64,000 nucleotides of DNA, taken from NCBI GenBank assembly GCA_030765065.1, contig CM060977.1:128282295-128346294 (forward strand), written 5' to 3'. The notes below the pieces were generated by a model. That model ran no database searches, was not told the DNA's origin, and saw only the letters and a program-made list of their open reading frames with translations. The DNA comes from Deroplatys truncata (lineage: Eukaryota > Arthropoda > Insecta > Mantodea > Mantidae). Below, one piece after another: positions 53,400 to 64,000 of the stretch. Both the position numbers and the translations under genes were made by a program. Position 1 is the first letter of the stretch. Every line of letters begins with the position of its first letter.

Positions 53400-54274
53400 C
53401 ACTTTTGCACCACCAACCACCATTAAACCAGTTTGTTTTGTTTCGGTTACACAAAAAGCCACAAAGGCTGGTGTGACGTTGCAATAGAGTGAGTGAACAT
53501 TAGTGGAAGCTACAAGTGAGTTACGGCGATTCTCTTCTGGTAGTCTTTTGTTTTTCCTGGGGAGGCCATCAGAGTTGTATTGATTCGAACGTTACACGGG
53601 AATTCATTCAGGTTTTTAAACCAATGCACACTGAAGTACAGAGGGCGATAAAGAAAGAAAACATTGGGGATGTTGGGCTTACGTGCTATGTTTTGTCCCG
53701 ACACAAAGCCGAGCATTCGCTTTATACGCTAAGTATGTTGTTTCAGTTGGTGCTCAACTATAGGAACCGCAAGTGGTGCTTTGGAAACTAATTTAATGGC
53801 CAGGTGGCAGCACGGGTAGGGGGTTGAATTCTAGTACAGCCAAACAACAGTCTTACGCATAGAGAAACACACAATCTCAAACTATTGCTGCAATTTATTC
53901 ATTATGTTTAATAACTCGTCGTTTGAGGTACTAAACATTTTAACCCGTTGATGGTACACACAGCTGAAATTTGCTAGAATTTCTCAAAAACATTACGAAG
54001 TACAGCTTTTATGTCCAAAAATACTTGGAAACTTTAGCTTCAACTACATACTATGGCTTTTACTATCGGAGTCTTTTAAAACCCCAATACGTAACCATTT
54101 AACATTCAAGAGCACATGACAAAATGACCTGTATGCATTTATTTTCAACATATTTTACTCTACTTTGAATTTTCTTACACTTTTTTGCATTAAATATATT
54201 CCATAACATATAGTATATAATCAACCTCGTTCAAATTTTCAGCAGAAACTCAGATAATTAATTCATATGGCTTT

Positions 54275-55380
54275 CATATGGCTTTCTCTATCAGCTATTG
54301 CTTATTAATGGTATACAAATTATTCTTACAAAAGTTTATTTTCCTATCTACTTAATTTTAATCGATACAGACATTTGCAGAAGTAGCTGTATTACAAATT
54401 TCTACATAAATGCAAAAGAAGCAGCGATAATCAAATGTTTAAGTACTGGATGCTAATGTTGGCTTTAAAATTCCATAATCTTTTCATGCATTTGCGATGA
54501 ATAACTGAATACCGATAGGGCTTTAATAGAATGACAAAGAATTAAACAATACAAAATAATTTTTAACAGAAGAAATGCTGAAACTACAAAAAGGTTATTT
54601 CAAATAATTTGTGTGTGTCTATGAATAGCATAACTAAAAAAAAGTTGGATAAGTAATAAACTGGTATTTAGGTTAGGTACCTTTCAAAATGCCCCACCAA
54701 GATTTTCAAGAAAATCTCCTCAACCCAATCTATTCTTTTCTTGGAAGATTTTTCAAAATTTTTGTTTTTCTAAAAACTGACCATTTTGATTAAAATACAA
54801 TGTATTAAAGATATTTGCAAGAAAAAGTGTATATTTTGAATTTTCTGGGGATAGTCTATGAATTTTGGAAGGAATTTTGTAGAATAATAAATATAACTGG
54901 TAAACGTTAAGCAATGGATGAAAGTGTAACACACAAAACATTTATATATCTATAAAACACACAATTTATTTCAAATAAGTCTTTTGTGGCATCAGACATT
55001 TCCGTGATATCTCTTATTAATATTTTGAATTCATTCCTTTGAAGCCCTTTCGATGTTCAGTTGTACATCACGGTTGCACGCAAAGAGCATGGAATTTCAA
55101 GGACGGCCTATAGCATCCATTACTTATGCATTTAACTATAGCCTTTCCCTTTGTCTATAACGAAATTTGTAATGTAACTATTTCCGAAATGGCTTACCTC
55201 GTTTAAAATTAAGAAGATTGGAAAATAAATGTTCTTAAGAATAATTTGCATACGCACTAAAAAGCCAGAGGCTGGAGAAAAGCATGTGAAAGTAAAACAT
55301 CAGAATTTTTTGCATTCAAGGTGCCTCAAAACAGTATTTCCTGTGAAATATCGATATGAATTTTTGGGTGGAGGTACGTG
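54275..55380. mobile_element. Repeat A' composite: reverse, forward, reverse
   Basis: Reverse A' at 54275-54608 ('tggctttctctatcagctattg...'), then at a GTGTGT tract a forward A' body (54609-55310, ending AAACATCAGA and a T-run), then an inverted left-end piece (55315-55380, 'gcattcaaggtgcctcaaaaca'). The last junction falls in a T-run, as in other self-insertions; the first junction looks like recombination at the microsatellite. Confidence 0.65.
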
Positions 55381-55569
55381 ATATGGAAAGTATACACAAA
55401 AGGTTGTCTGAAACAACCAGAAGAGTGAAGAAAACACTATATGATAATTTTGTGTATTAGTATTTAATTAATTTACTGGTAATTTTATTTGTTTCAACTT
55501 TACTATTTCTTTATCCTGTAAAACACCTGAATAATTAGTAGATATAATAAAAGCAAAAAAAAGTTTTTC

Positions 55570-55892
55570 TTAACCGTAAAGAGATAGACAAAGAAATGTA
55601 GATCTCGTTAAAACACACAATTTATGCCATATATACTTTTTTGTCGAGTGAACCAGTATTTGTTTAATTCTCCAGTATTTAATACTTTTTTCCAAAATGG
55701 GAATTCATTATTCTTTTTTTTATGTCCTGGACATGCAAAAATAATGGAATGTTCCACATAGCCACCAGGTCTTAAGAGATTTGACTATCACTTAAAGCCT
55801 GTTTTATCTCGATTAACATGAGTAGATGAAGAATAAGCGTTTATAAAAGTAGTTTGTACAAGAGTAGAGAAAGCCATGTGTGCGTAACACAT
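55570..55892 (+). mobile_element. Repeat A 3' half, forward
   Basis: Starts near 'cgtaaagagatagacaaag' and runs to 'agtagagaaagccatgtgtgcgtaacacatagg'. 5'-truncated. Confidence 0.7.
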
Positions 55893-56201
55893 AGGATTTT
55901 GTTTTTATGTAAAACCATTGAGAATTGATTAAGCTATGGTTAAAATGAAGTCGAATTGACACACAATGTGAAATTTTGCACATGTTCTACTTATAGATGC
56001 TTAAAGGCTAGTCCAAATTTGTTAAAGGTGTGTGTAGAAGTTAAAACGTTACTTATAATATATTCTCAGTAGTATTACGTTAGCATTATATCTCGCTGAA
56101 ATGAAGAATGTACACGAATTGCAAAGGAAATCATTCTGTTGCAACTTGTATGTTCCTCTAGAGACGTAAATTAATTTCCTCCCTTTAGGTATTCATTTAT
56201 T

Positions 56202-56426
56202 TTGTCAACAGCGCTATCATTGTTTTACATAAAGTACATTCGATCGCCCTTGACCTGTAGTGCTGCAAGGACGATTCTCGATGTCCGGTACAGTATACAG
56301 TCTGTGCGGTCAGCAACCCGCAGAGTTAATTTTAGAGGACAGGTAATCCCTAAGGTGCATAGCGGTTGGATTAACCTATACCGATGTGGACAGAGTAGAA
56401 GAGAAGAACTCCACTGCCATTACTAG
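56202..56426 (+). other. Weak exon-like stretch
   Basis: A 74-codon frame in moderately GC-rich, apparently single-copy DNA. It begins at a pyrimidine tract with 'ttttgtcaacag' (3' splice-site-like), and 'ggacaggtaatc' at about 56337-56348 resembles a donor. The translation has no motif I recognise. A host exon is possible but unproven. Confidence 0.2.
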
Positions 56427-56594
56427 AAAATAAACTATGGTCCGCCTGAACAGACTTCCTCCTCATTTACCTCAGTATGATCATTTGTGCTACCCATTCT
56501 AGAAAACCAACATGGAGTATGGTCATGTTATGAAATATGAAGCACTTGAAATAAAGTATTCCTGAACCCAACTAAGGTAACTAGAAATAAACGC

Positions 56595-57375
56595 TGATGT
56601 GTTAAGCTTGCATGACTTTCTCTACTCTTTACAAACTATTTTTACATTTGCAGAGACTATCTTATTGGTAATTTTCTTTTAGGTGCAAAGGCCTATAAGC
56701 GATAGTCAAATGTTTTAAGATCTGGTTACTATGTGGAGTATTCCATTCCCTTTGCAAGTCAGGACATAAAAAAGAAACGAATAACGAATTCCCATTTGAG
56801 AAAAAGTATAAGTATTCTAAAATTAATAAAAATAACAAGGACTATCTCTGAAATGGTTCACTCGACCCCAAAAAATATGTATGTGCCATAAATTGTGTGT
56901 TTTAACGAGATAGAAATTTGTGTGTAGTAACATTTTGTGTATCTCTTACGGTTTACAGGTTACGAAAAATTCATTGAGAATGAACACGACTTTTGGGGAC
57001 GTTGTCAGAAAATTCAAGATATGCATTTAATTTGCCATGAAAGTAATTTAAACATATAAAGTTGAATAAAAATTGCTAGAGCCATTTTAGAGAAAATAAA
57101 AATTTTGGAAAAATGCTCCATGTAAATGGTAGACAGGGGAGGGGGGATTTTCTTGAAAATCCTCGTGTCATATTTTTAAAAGATACTGAACCCAAATACC
57201 AAGTTTGGTATTTAACCGACTTTTCGTTTATAAGTTATGCCGTTCAGAGACACACACACACCTTTTTAAAAGTGTTTTTCTTATTCAGGGGACCTCAAAA
57301 CATGTATTTCTAATGGAATCTCGATAAAGAATTTGTGGTTGGAATGCAATACTTCCTCTACTTAGTAGAGAAAGT
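56595..57375 (-). mobile_element. Repeat A copy, reverse
   Basis: From 'ctgatgtgttaagcttgcatgactttctctact' to 'agtagagaaagt', followed by AAAAA and immediately by the right end of a reverse A' copy. The two insertions thus share one A5/T5 run. Confidence 0.75.
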
Positions 57376-57772
57376 AAAAATATGTGTTACATACATATGA
57401 CTTTCTCTGCCCTATATCACTTATTAGTGGATATAAAAAATATTGTTACGAAAGTTCATTTTTCATCTACTTTACTTTAATCGAGATTAACCTTTCCGAA
57501 AATAGTGCATGTTATACATATAACAATTCGTAATAAGTATAAAGAGAATAGCGATAGTCAAATGTTTTAGAACTGGACGCTATACGCCAGCCTTAAAATT
57601 GCACATTGCTAGCAACAGCTGGAAGCCGACAGAACTTTAAAATCATGGCTAAGTATCTAACAATTCGGACCATTAATAACGGATACATCGGAAATGGCCG
57701 ATGCTACAAAAACTTATGTGAAGTAAATTGTTAATTTTAACAGAATTAAATTTTTACTTTCTTTACTATGTA

Positions 57773-58298
57773 GAGTAGGATAGGATAGGGCCAGAAACGG
57801 AAGACCTAGCACGCAGATCTTTTGTGCCTATGCCCCTGACGGGGCGCCCCCGGGAGGGAGAGATGAGGTGAGGGGAGACAGAGGACGGCAGGGCCCCTAC
57901 CAGTTACAGATTTGAACTCCGGATGCTGGCTGGTCAGCCGGCGCTCCCCTTAGGCTTACCATCCCCTTATGGGTCAGGGACCCGGAGACCGTTTCCATCC
58001 CGGAGCACGAATATTTCCTTATAGCCTCCTTTTTCCCCGCCATGCACACGCCGTGACCTCCCGCCGACACTTACAACCCTGAAAGAAACCAAACAGATGA
58101 AAGATGAAGTGAAATGAGAATGGAGATTAAATAGAGGGAAAGGAAATTCGGGGGATTTGATGATCCTTCCAGCATTTGCGGGACAGCCCGAGGAAATCCC
58201 CGAAAGAACCCATCGTCGGGAAGATAGGTCACGGAATCGAACCCACTACATCCCGAATGCGGGCCACAGACGTAATCGCCTAAGCCATTCCGCTCGGT
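57773..58298 (-). mobile_element. SINE copy, reverse, nested in Repeat A'
   Basis: On minus: head ACCGAGCGGAATGGCTTAGG, B box GGGTTCGATTCC at about 58233-58246, 'gatgggttctttcggggatttcc', 'catctgtttggtttctttcagggttg', a GC-rich 3' half ('ggcataggcacaaaagatctg') and a CCTAT-type tail at 57773-57790. Nearly full length; the best reference copy of the family. Confidence 0.85.
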
Positions 58299-58428
58299 AT
58301 AATTTATAATAACAGGGGAAGTATTGCATTCCACCCAAAAATTTGATACCTAGATTTTACCGGAAATACACGTCTTAAGGTGCCCTGAAACCAAATAAAG
58401 CATTTTTGGAATCATGTCCATGTATATA

Positions 58429-59302
58429 CGAGGGCTAATCAACAAAAACTGAGACTGATTTTTTCCTGTAGCTTCCGTGATAGTTTCGTATCTGTAACAT
58501 AAATATTTGAAAAGAGCGGGTTTTTATGTATAACGTTGGTAGGCGCCAGCACTCTTGTATTGGTAGGTTGGTAGTAGTGCTCTATTTTGTAGACCCTACG
58601 TGCATGTCGCATACCAGCTGCGTCTGTTTGCTGATGGAGGGGATGCATTTTTTAAATCGATTATCACCGGTGATGAGTCATGGCTGCATCATTATGATCC
58701 TGAAGGAAAACAAGCCAGCACATGTGGAAATCGCCAGGCAAAAGTTGTTCCATCTGTAGGGAAAGTGATGGTGATCACATTTTTTGACTGTAATGGAATG
58801 ATTTACCAGCATGCAGTTCCCTCTCATACTACTGTTACAGCAGCATACTACACGTCAGTATTGGCTACACTGAGGAAGCACATTGCAAAGAAACGACCAG
58901 AGCTTTCTCGGACTGGGTGGCGACGTCATCATGACAATGCACGGTCTCGCGTCGCAAATCAAGTCATGCAGTTTCTAGCACGATTCAACATTACCTGTGT
59001 ACCACATCCACCTTATAGCCCCGATCTTGCACCGTGTGACTTTTTTTATTCCCATCACTAAAGGCAAAGCTTAGGGGTATTCGATTTGAGAACTCTGAAG
59101 CAGTGCTCAAGAAAAGTGAGGCGATTCTCAAGGACCTGACAAAGAATAGTCTGCAGCACGTGTTCAAGGACTGGCAGAGAGGCTATAAAAAGTGCATTGA
59201 AATAGGAGGGGACTACTTTGAAAAATATCATGTAAACATTGAATTGGAGTAATAAACATCTGTGAAAAAAAATCAGTCTCAGTCTTTGTTGACCAGCCCT
59301 CG
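58429..59302 (+). mobile_element. Mariner element, 5' part deleted, nested in Repeat A'
   Basis: The TIRs CGAGGGCTAATCAACAAAAA (left) and the inverted right end CGAGGGCTGGTCAACAAAGA run for about 37 bp with few mismatches. TA flanks at 58427-58428 and 59303-59304. At 874 bp it lacks some 400 bp of a full mariner. Confidence 0.9.
58600..59251 (+). pseudogene. Mariner transposase (DD34D), truncated and frameshifted
   Basis: Starts inside the protein (AYQLRLFADGGDAFFKSI). It keeps TGDESWLHHYDPE (first Asp), VMVITFFDCNGMI, HHDNARSRVA (second Asp) and HPPYSPDLAPCDFF (third Asp), with 34 residues between the second and third, the mariner DD34D spacing. An extra T at about 59045 shifts the frame, after which PSLKAKLRGIRF and DYFEKYHVNIELE complete the normal C-terminus, ending at 59251. 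The DNA-binding N-terminus has been deleted, so the copy is non-autonomous and catalytically unusable. Confidence 0.9.
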
Positions 59303-60634
59303 TATTTGTCTGTCTGTGAGCAGCATAATTCAAAAGCGAAAAGTGGGCTAATACCAAATTTGGCACTGTAATGTATTAGCCTCCAAGGATGCGACACGTA
59401 GATTTACAAAAAAATCATGGAACATTTATCGAAAATTTTTATTTTCCAAAAATGGCTCTAATGATTTTGTAACGATGGGAATAGTCTAGAAAATGCTTTT
59501 TCATTAGGAAGGAATTTTATATAATCTTGTATAACCTGTAAACGTAAAGGGATAGACAAAAATGTACCACACAAAAATGTAGATCTCTTTAAGACACACA
59601 ATTTACTTGCAATAAGTTTCTTGTAGCATAAACTGTTTCGGAGAAATCCATTATTGAAGTTTCGAATAGTTCCAATACCTCTCTCATCCATTTTGGGCTG
59701 TTTCTCGCGATTGCATGGAAACAGTGGGGTGTTCTGAAACATTTGACTATCGCTCTTCTCTTTGTATCTATAACGAAATGTGCAATATGTCTATATTTGC
59801 AAGAGTTTATTTGGATTAAAGTGTAGTAGACAGAAAAATAAGCTTTAGTAAGAATGATTTGTATACCCACTAATAAAGATATAGGGTAGAGAAAGTAATG
59901 TGAATATATCACATAAGATTTTTTGTGTAGTACGTTTTTGTCTATCGCCTAACGTTTTACCAGGTATACAAGATTATACAAAATTCCTTCTGAATGAAGA
60001 GAATTTCAAAAGTTATTCCCCGAAAATTCAAGGTAACCATTTTATTTGTCATATAAGTATACTCGATATGTGATGTTTTAATGAAAATCGTTACAGCCAT
60101 TTTTTAGAAAATGAAAAAGACTTCAAAAAATGTTCCATGGAAAGGATAATTTGGGGTAGCAGGCTTTTTCTTGAAAATGTTCGTGTCACATCTTTAGAAT
60201 GTACTGAATCTAAATACCAAGTTTGATATTTATCCTATTTTCTTTTTTGAGATATTCTGTTCACACACAAACACAAACGGATATTTTTCTAAAGTGCTTC
60301 TTTTTGGAATCAAAGTGCTTCAAAATACGTATTTCCGTGAAATGCCGATATCGAATTTTCAGTGGAATGCAATACTATGAATATTGTAGAGAAAGTAAAA
60401 ACAAAGCAAAATATTATTCTTTCCAATTCCCGTTGAAGGTTCTAAGCAGATATCCTAGAATATTTCATAATTAGATATTTTCACAAAAGTCAGCACTTTA
60501 CATTTGTTACATTTTTGACATAGAAGTCAGAAACTCGGGAGAAAAGAAAGAGTAGCTGAGACTGTCCAGTGGCAGGTTGTTAAACTAGAAAATATAGTAT
60601 TGTTAGATATGCATATACTATGTTCGGCGTGAAC

Positions 60635-61180
60635 GTCCGGGATGGCTCAAGCGGTAACGTCTTTGGTCCGCATTCGACAGATCGTGGATTTGATTCTCGT
60701 GGCCGACCTTCCTGAGCCAAGAGTCTTTTTCTGGGTTTCCCTGGATCACAAGGCGAAGGCTGGAAAGAATCATTAACTCCCCCGAATTTCCTGTCCCTTC
60801 ATTTCACCTCCATTCTCATTTCACTTCACCTTTCATACGCTTGGTCTCTTTCAGGGTTGTATGTGTCCGCGGATGGTATCGGCAGGGAAAAAGGATGCTC
60901 TGTGAAAACTTTCGTCCCCCGGAATGGGGGCGGTTTCCGGGTTACGGGCTCCCAGGAGGGGGAGCCGCCTGTACCAGTGCCCATCCGGGTAGTTTAACTC
61001 TGTAAATGGTAAGGACCTTACCCTCTGCTTGTCGTGACCCCTAGTCCGACCGTCTTCTGCCTCCCCTGATCTCATCCATCCATCCCTCCCGAGGGCGTTC
61101 CATCCGAGGCAAAGGTACAAAAAGTCTATGTAGGTCGACGTGCTAAGTCCCCCTCCGTAATGAATCCTAGTCCTAATGAT
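60635..61180 (+). mobile_element. SINE copy, forward, near full length
   Basis: Head GTCCGGGATGGCTCAAGCGG (A box), B-box-like GGATTTGATTC (60687), 'ggccgaccttcctgagcc', 'ggtctctttcagggttgtatgtg', a GC-rich 3' half and the tail AATCCTAGTCCTAATG. Colinear with the reverse copies at 52.2 and 57.8 kb. Confidence 0.8.
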
Positions 61181-61202
61181 GGGTGTGTGACTTCCCCCTG
61201 TT

Positions 61203-61410
61203 TACTTTCTCTTCTCCATACCTATAAGTATTTCATCCAAAAATTCGATACCGCGATTTCACCGAAAATACACAGCTTGAGCCTCTCTGAATCCAAAAAA
61301 AAGGTGTGCGTGTGTGTGTTTGTCTGTGTAGGTGTGTCTGCCTGTCTCTCTGTCAGTGAACAGCGTAACACAAAAACGAAAAATTGGATAAACACCAAAC
61401 TTTTATTCCA
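61203..61410 (+). mobile_element. Repeat A left-end fragment, forward
   Basis: ACTTTCTCTTCTCC through the CA/GT-rich tract to 'ggataaacaccaaac', then cut off. 61411-62580 is AT-rich with only an unrecognised 122-aa frame (62116-62484). Confidence 0.65.
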
Positions 61411-62581
61411 GTTACTATATCATATAACGACCTGCTTCATAATGAAACCGTTAGTACAGCAGTTAAGAGTTAAAAGAACAAGTGTTTAAATAATTTATAA
61501 ATTACAGCTGTATACTTTTTAACGAGCTGTGCATTTTTGTGTCCTATCAAGGGGTCATTGTCACACTGCTGTCCCACTTTGAGTCGAGAATTTTTATAGT
61601 GAAAACATATCGAACACGAAAACACCCTATCTCGGTTTTCTCTCCTATAGGTTCCTTGTTTACCAGGGAAAAATTATATAGTATTAAGTTATAGCAGAAA
61701 ATTTTAGGTCTGTCTTTCGCTCAACCATCAGCTGCCTGGTACTATGCTAGACGCTGCAGTTAATCTAAGCAGGTTGCTAAAAGGGAAATGAAAGTCGTTT
61801 TTCTCAACAATCGGAATATTGAATTCGGAATTGACAAGTGAAATGTGTAATACTCATACATATGAATTAAAAACATAAGATTACCTATGCATGTTTAAAC
61901 AGTTTTCATATGAGAATGTAGGCACAACTTTGCTCCAAATACCTTTCAAATTGCTCAAAACTTTAAAACATTGTTATTTCAAATATAGTTTATTCCATAT
62001 CTGCGCATATAAAAATAGAGAATTTTTGAATTGATGTAAACATACATATATGTAATATACACATTCTGACTTCCAGCAGATGGATCATTTATAAGTAATA
62101 CATGTTCCCCAATTAATGAGAATTAATACACACCACGCTGCATGTAGACATAGAACTAATGGAAAGAAAATACCGTATTCCTTTGTCAATGTATCAATAC
62201 AACCGCGGATGGGACGGGATAATAAACCTTGTCCCGCACCAAGGCTACAAGTATCTGCTTGCAAGACCGCACTAAAGATACGCAACTTACAATCAAGTTT
62301 TGATGTAGCGAAGAGAAAATCGATCGTGGCTACTTTTCATTCTTTCCCCAGTGATAGGCGCCTCCAAGAAACACCTAAAGAAATAAACATTGCACATGTT
62401 TTAACTTCTTCGTTTAATACCTTTAAAGACCGATGCATACAAGAATTATATATTACACTAGTCTGCATGATACCGGATGACTAAAAACTAATAAGTAATT
62501 CTGACTCACTTTTTTATGCTCATTTCAGAACTGCTGTTAGTTCTTTTTCTATCACGTAGTCTTTTCACAATTTCACTTTAA

Positions 62582-63155
62582 AAATATAGAGATATAAAGA
62601 TATTGCTTCCGCCACTACACATAAAATTGGGCTTGATGAAGCATTTTGTAAGGGCTCTACCACAGGATGGGCCCTGCTTCAAGTACCTTTCCGAGAAATT
62701 TCCCTTCATTACACAAGAGAAATTAAAGGCTGGAATTTTTGTTGGTCCCCAAATAAAGAAATTGATGAAGGACGAAGATTTTGAGAAGACAGTGAATGAG
62801 AGAGAAATAGAAGCATGGACCGCCTTCCGATCAGTTACTGAAAACATCTTAGGCAATAACAAAGATCCTAATTACAAGGTCATTATCAAAACAATGTTGA
62901 AAATTTCAAGAAGATGGGTTGTAACGTGAGTGTAAAGGTGCATTTTCTGCATTCACATATCCACGCCTTTCCAGAAAATCTGGGACATTATAGCAGGGTG
63001 AACGTTTTCACCAAGTTATTAAGGAAATGGAGAGGAGGTACCAGGAGAGATGGAATGAAACTATGATGGCCGACTACTGTTGGATGTTGAGGAGGGACAG
63101 TCATCTTCAAGGATCTGAAAGGAAGTCAAAGAAGAGAAAGTTTGAAAAAAATTAA
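62582..63155 (+). pseudogene. Broken coding sequence of an unnamed arthropod protein type
   Basis: Three frames join into one protein-like reading. 62582-62929 gives LLPPLHIKLGLMKHFV, CFKYLSEKFPFITQEKLKAGIFVGPQI, EAWTAFRSVTENILGN. A shift at about 62910 gives GCNVSVKVHFLHSHI and FPENLG. A second shift near 62995 gives GERFHQVIKEMERRYQERWN, MMADYCWMLRRD and KKRKFEKN, ending in TAA 63153-63155. I recognise this motif order from uncharacterised, multi-copy, probably transposon-derived proteins of insects and arachnids, but I cannot name the family or its activity. There are no introns and no start codon; upstream exons or element parts are not visible. The two frameshifts show that it is not functional. 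Confidence 0.65.
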
Positions 63156-63599
63156 ATGAAGCACTTTGACTTCTTGTTTTGCTAAAATATAGTCTGAAAT
63201 AAATTAGGGAAGTTCTTGAGAGTATTCTTAAAATGTTTCTTGAATAAAAACTTACCTTGTGTGAAATGCTATTTGAATACTTTTCTACGCTCATTAGTAA
63301 AATTGTCAAAACATTACTTATTTTGTGTAAAACGTGATAGAAATAAATGGAAGTTTTATCTGGAATCAGCATAAAAACTTGATTTAAGTACACCTACTTT
63401 TAAGAAATCATCAGACAAAAAGTTTGAAAATGCAAACTAATGTTATAAACGAATCATTCTAATTTGTAAATATTTTTTTTTGGTCAAACTTGAGCTTATG
63501 TGAGAGAAAACCGAAGGACGGCCACTTTTATTTTCCATCTACTTTCTCTAACAAACGTCCCAGCTTGATCTGCAACATCAATGTGACAATGGCACCTTG

Positions 63600-64000
63600 T
63601 AAATTTTTATCTCTCTCTTATGGTTCGCAACTTATTCGAAATTATACAAATTTTACCTAAATGAAGATGGCTACCTAAGATACACACAAACTTCAAGGTA
63701 TACAATTTATTAATGCAGTATCTCAAACAAGGGCATTTTAGTCAAAATCGTTAAAATCATTTTTGAGAAAATAAAACCACAATGAGAATGTATCTATGTA
63801 AACAGTAACTACAGGAAGTTCGTAAAAAATACTACTTCATCCTTGAAAGATGCTGGACTTGAGTACTGAGTTTGGTATTCGTCCAATTTTTTGTTCTTGA
63901 ATTGTGCTGTTCGCATAAGTATATACATACATAACTATACATCCGTGAGCGTGGATCTTTTCTGAAAATGCTCTTTTGGTACGTATATTTCCTGTGACAG
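63600..64000 (-). mobile_element. Repeat A/A' copy, reverse, cut by window end
   Basis: Old reverse copy: 'atctctctcttatggttcgcaac', 'ttagtcaaaatcgttaaaatca', 'gaaagatgctggacttgagtactgagtttggtattcgtcc', 'gttcttgaattgtgctgttc'. It runs off the end of the window. 63156-63599 shows nothing I recognise. Confidence 0.6.

Larger units (their letters stand above)
57756..59918 (+). mobile_element. Repeat A' copy nested in Repeat A', itself interrupted twice
   Basis: Begins ACTTTCTTTACTATG after TTTTT (57751-57755) and ends CACATAAGA before a T-run (59919-59924). It contains a reverse SINE (about 57773-58298) and a mariner element (58429-59302). The intervals between them carry ordinary A' sequence ('aggggaagtattgcattccaccc', 'agcagcataattcaaaagcg'). 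Confidence 0.8.
57381..60396 (-). mobile_element. Repeat A' host copy, reverse, containing three nested insertions
   Basis: The right part 57381-57750 stops at a T5 and the left part 59925-60396 resumes with 'gtgtagtacgtttttgtctatcgcc' and ends 'gtagagaaagt'. The gap is a forward A' copy (57756-59918), which itself holds a SINE and a mariner element. Joining the host parts restores the normal 'TTTTTGTGTAGTACG' of the subfamily. Confidence 0.8.

Noticed and set aside
53290..53484. Poly-asparagine ORF
   Set aside because: Translation of the TTA microsatellite on the minus strand.
1..64000. Bacterial, plasmid or phage features, CRISPR array, rRNA operon
   Set aside because: No operon structure, no regularly spaced direct repeats with unique spacers, and no rRNA-like stretches. 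Coding remnants are all eukaryotic transposon types.

Overview
This is a eukaryotic, AT-rich, intron-scale stretch of nuclear DNA made almost entirely of transposable-element copies. Mariner/Tc1-type transposases, an insect-style (CCTAA)n tract, tRNA-derived SINEs and jockey-like gag zinc knuckles point to an insect. A polyneopteran with a large genome (cockroach, termite or stick insect) is my guess, not a demonstrated fact. I found no convincing host protein-coding gene, no rRNA, no intact tRNA gene, no CRISPR array and no bacterial-type operon.

The dominant sequence is an unclassified family called Repeat A here (about 810-860 bp; a diverged subfamily is called A'). Its ends are ACTTTCTCTACT and AGTAGAGAAAGT, and well-preserved copies are flanked on both sides by a run of about five T. 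More than fifteen full or partial copies lie in both orientations from 1 to 64000, several inside the internal T-runs of older copies. The second family is a TG...CA solo LTR of about 0.9 kb with 4-bp target duplications, present five times (6026, 23685, 31404, 38853, 43919) with no internal region left. The two families are nested in each other reciprocally.

The best-preserved element is a 4.57-kb non-LTR retrotransposon at 12001-16570, with a perfect 13-bp target duplication, a coiled-coil ORF1 and an uninterrupted endonuclease/reverse transcriptase ORF2. The ORF2 frame follows the ORF1 stop codon in the same frame and has no early ATG. Other retroelement remains are a gag-only GC-rich unit (4087-5590), an RTE-like LINE tail (33555-33940) and a tRNA-derived SINE family.

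DNA transposons: a decayed mariner-type element (9236-10498), a second transposase relic (21048-22086), a Tc1 DD34E element (37193-38409), an internally deleted mariner (47782-48439), a mariner DD34D nested in Repeat A' (58429-59302), and a large palindromic foldback element (49411-52037) split by another TA-flanked element (49607-51254). A low-copy repeat at 34.2-34.5 and 47.6-47.8 kb carries phased heat-shock-element pentamers in both copies. At 62582-63155 lies a broken coding sequence of a widespread but unnamed arthropod protein type.

Stretches not listed as features (for example 8713-9235, 11626-11982, 18911-20130, 23140-23660, 28093-28617, 34720-35860, 45790-46630, 61411-62580) are AT-rich sequence in which I recognise nothing. 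All element boundaries come from comparing copies by eye within this window and may be off by several bases unless a target duplication fixes them.
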